Shown piece after piece: positions 14,503-14,636 of a stretch of DNA of 14,636 bases. The stretch spans positions 1-14,636 of the forward strand of contig CAJUSJ010000010.1 in NCBI GenBank assembly GCA_910588865.1, read 5' to 3'. Position 1 is the stretch's first letter. Every line of letters begins with the position of its first letter. Both the position numbers and the translations under genes were made by a program. This DNA comes from an uncultured Lachnospiraceae bacterium (GTDB lineage Bacteria > Bacillota > Clostridia > Lachnospirales > Lachnospiraceae). The notes beneath the pieces are model-generated. The model saw only the letters and a program-made list of their open reading frames with translations, was not told the DNA's origin and ran no database searches.

Positions 14503-14636
14503 GCATGTCAAAAAACGTACAATAGCTGACACGGCGCCTGCGGTATTTTTCTGCCCCTGCCCTTTGGCACTTAAACTGCTTTCTCTGTTTTTTATAGCTT
14601 TTAGGCGTTGTAATATTTCCATAATTCCCATGTAAA
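14503..14636. other. Right-edge stretch without a supported gene
   Basis: No + strand gene is visible. On the - strand a 67-codon frame (14631 to 14428) starts MGIMEILQRLKAIKNRE, but its far half crosses the terminator at 14474-14502 and the inverted repeat. Its start lies too close to the window edge to judge a ribosome binding site, so I do not call it. Confidence 0.35.

Noticed and set aside
1..14636. CRISPR array, tRNA or rRNA gene
   Set aside because: No regularly spaced direct repeats of CRISPR size, and no tRNA or rRNA signature was recognised on either strand.

Overview
The window looks like an accessory segment of a Gram-positive, gut-type Clostridia genome, probably Lachnospiraceae. 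The reasons are AGGAGG-type ribosome binding sites, U-tailed hairpin terminators, a GW-type cell-wall-binding module, a very large thioester/SpaA-like surface protein and an Rpn-family PD-(D/E)XK protein. All genes I accept are on the + strand. The setting fits an integrative element or genomic island, but no integrase, relaxase, conjugation gene or attachment site is present, so that is inference.

Left part (1-3247), regulatory: a terminator (140-177), a 150-aa sigma region-4-like protein (279-731), and a gene-poor stretch with strong nested RNA-type pairing (about 750-993). Then follows a closely spaced run of three genes: a 312-aa divergent sigma-70-like factor (1063-2001), a 250-aa unknown protein (2057-2809) and a 138-aa unknown protein (2831-3247).

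Middle (3248-4542): a near-consensus promoter (3326-3354) starts a predicted transcript of about 180 nt. It carries a 43-codon ORF that opens with a Cys/Gln codon cluster directly abutting a terminator stem (3449-3542), an arrangement like a leader-peptide attenuator. Next is a 249-aa secreted protein with a GW cell-wall-binding module (3723-4472) and a strong terminator (4501-4542).

Right part (4543-14636): one gene of 8.5 kb (4616-13087) encodes a 2823-aa secreted protein. It has a signal peptide, an N-terminal thioester (TED/TQXA-type) domain, several SpaA-like isopeptide-type segments with very large insertions, an acidic Cys cluster, Ca-loop-like motifs, a perfect RanBP2-type zinc-finger pattern and two internal LPXTG pentapeptides. 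It has no C-terminal sorting signal. A terminator follows, then a mostly non-coding stretch with an inverted repeat, then an Rpn-family gene (13439-14314) with its own promoter and a 12-bp in-frame tandem repeat. Beyond it lie an inverted repeat and a terminator that belong to no visible gene.

Working model (inference): the sigma-like proteins and the leader region control a secreted surface module made of the small wall-binding protein and the giant thioester adhesin. The Rpn gene is an independently transcribed neighbour.
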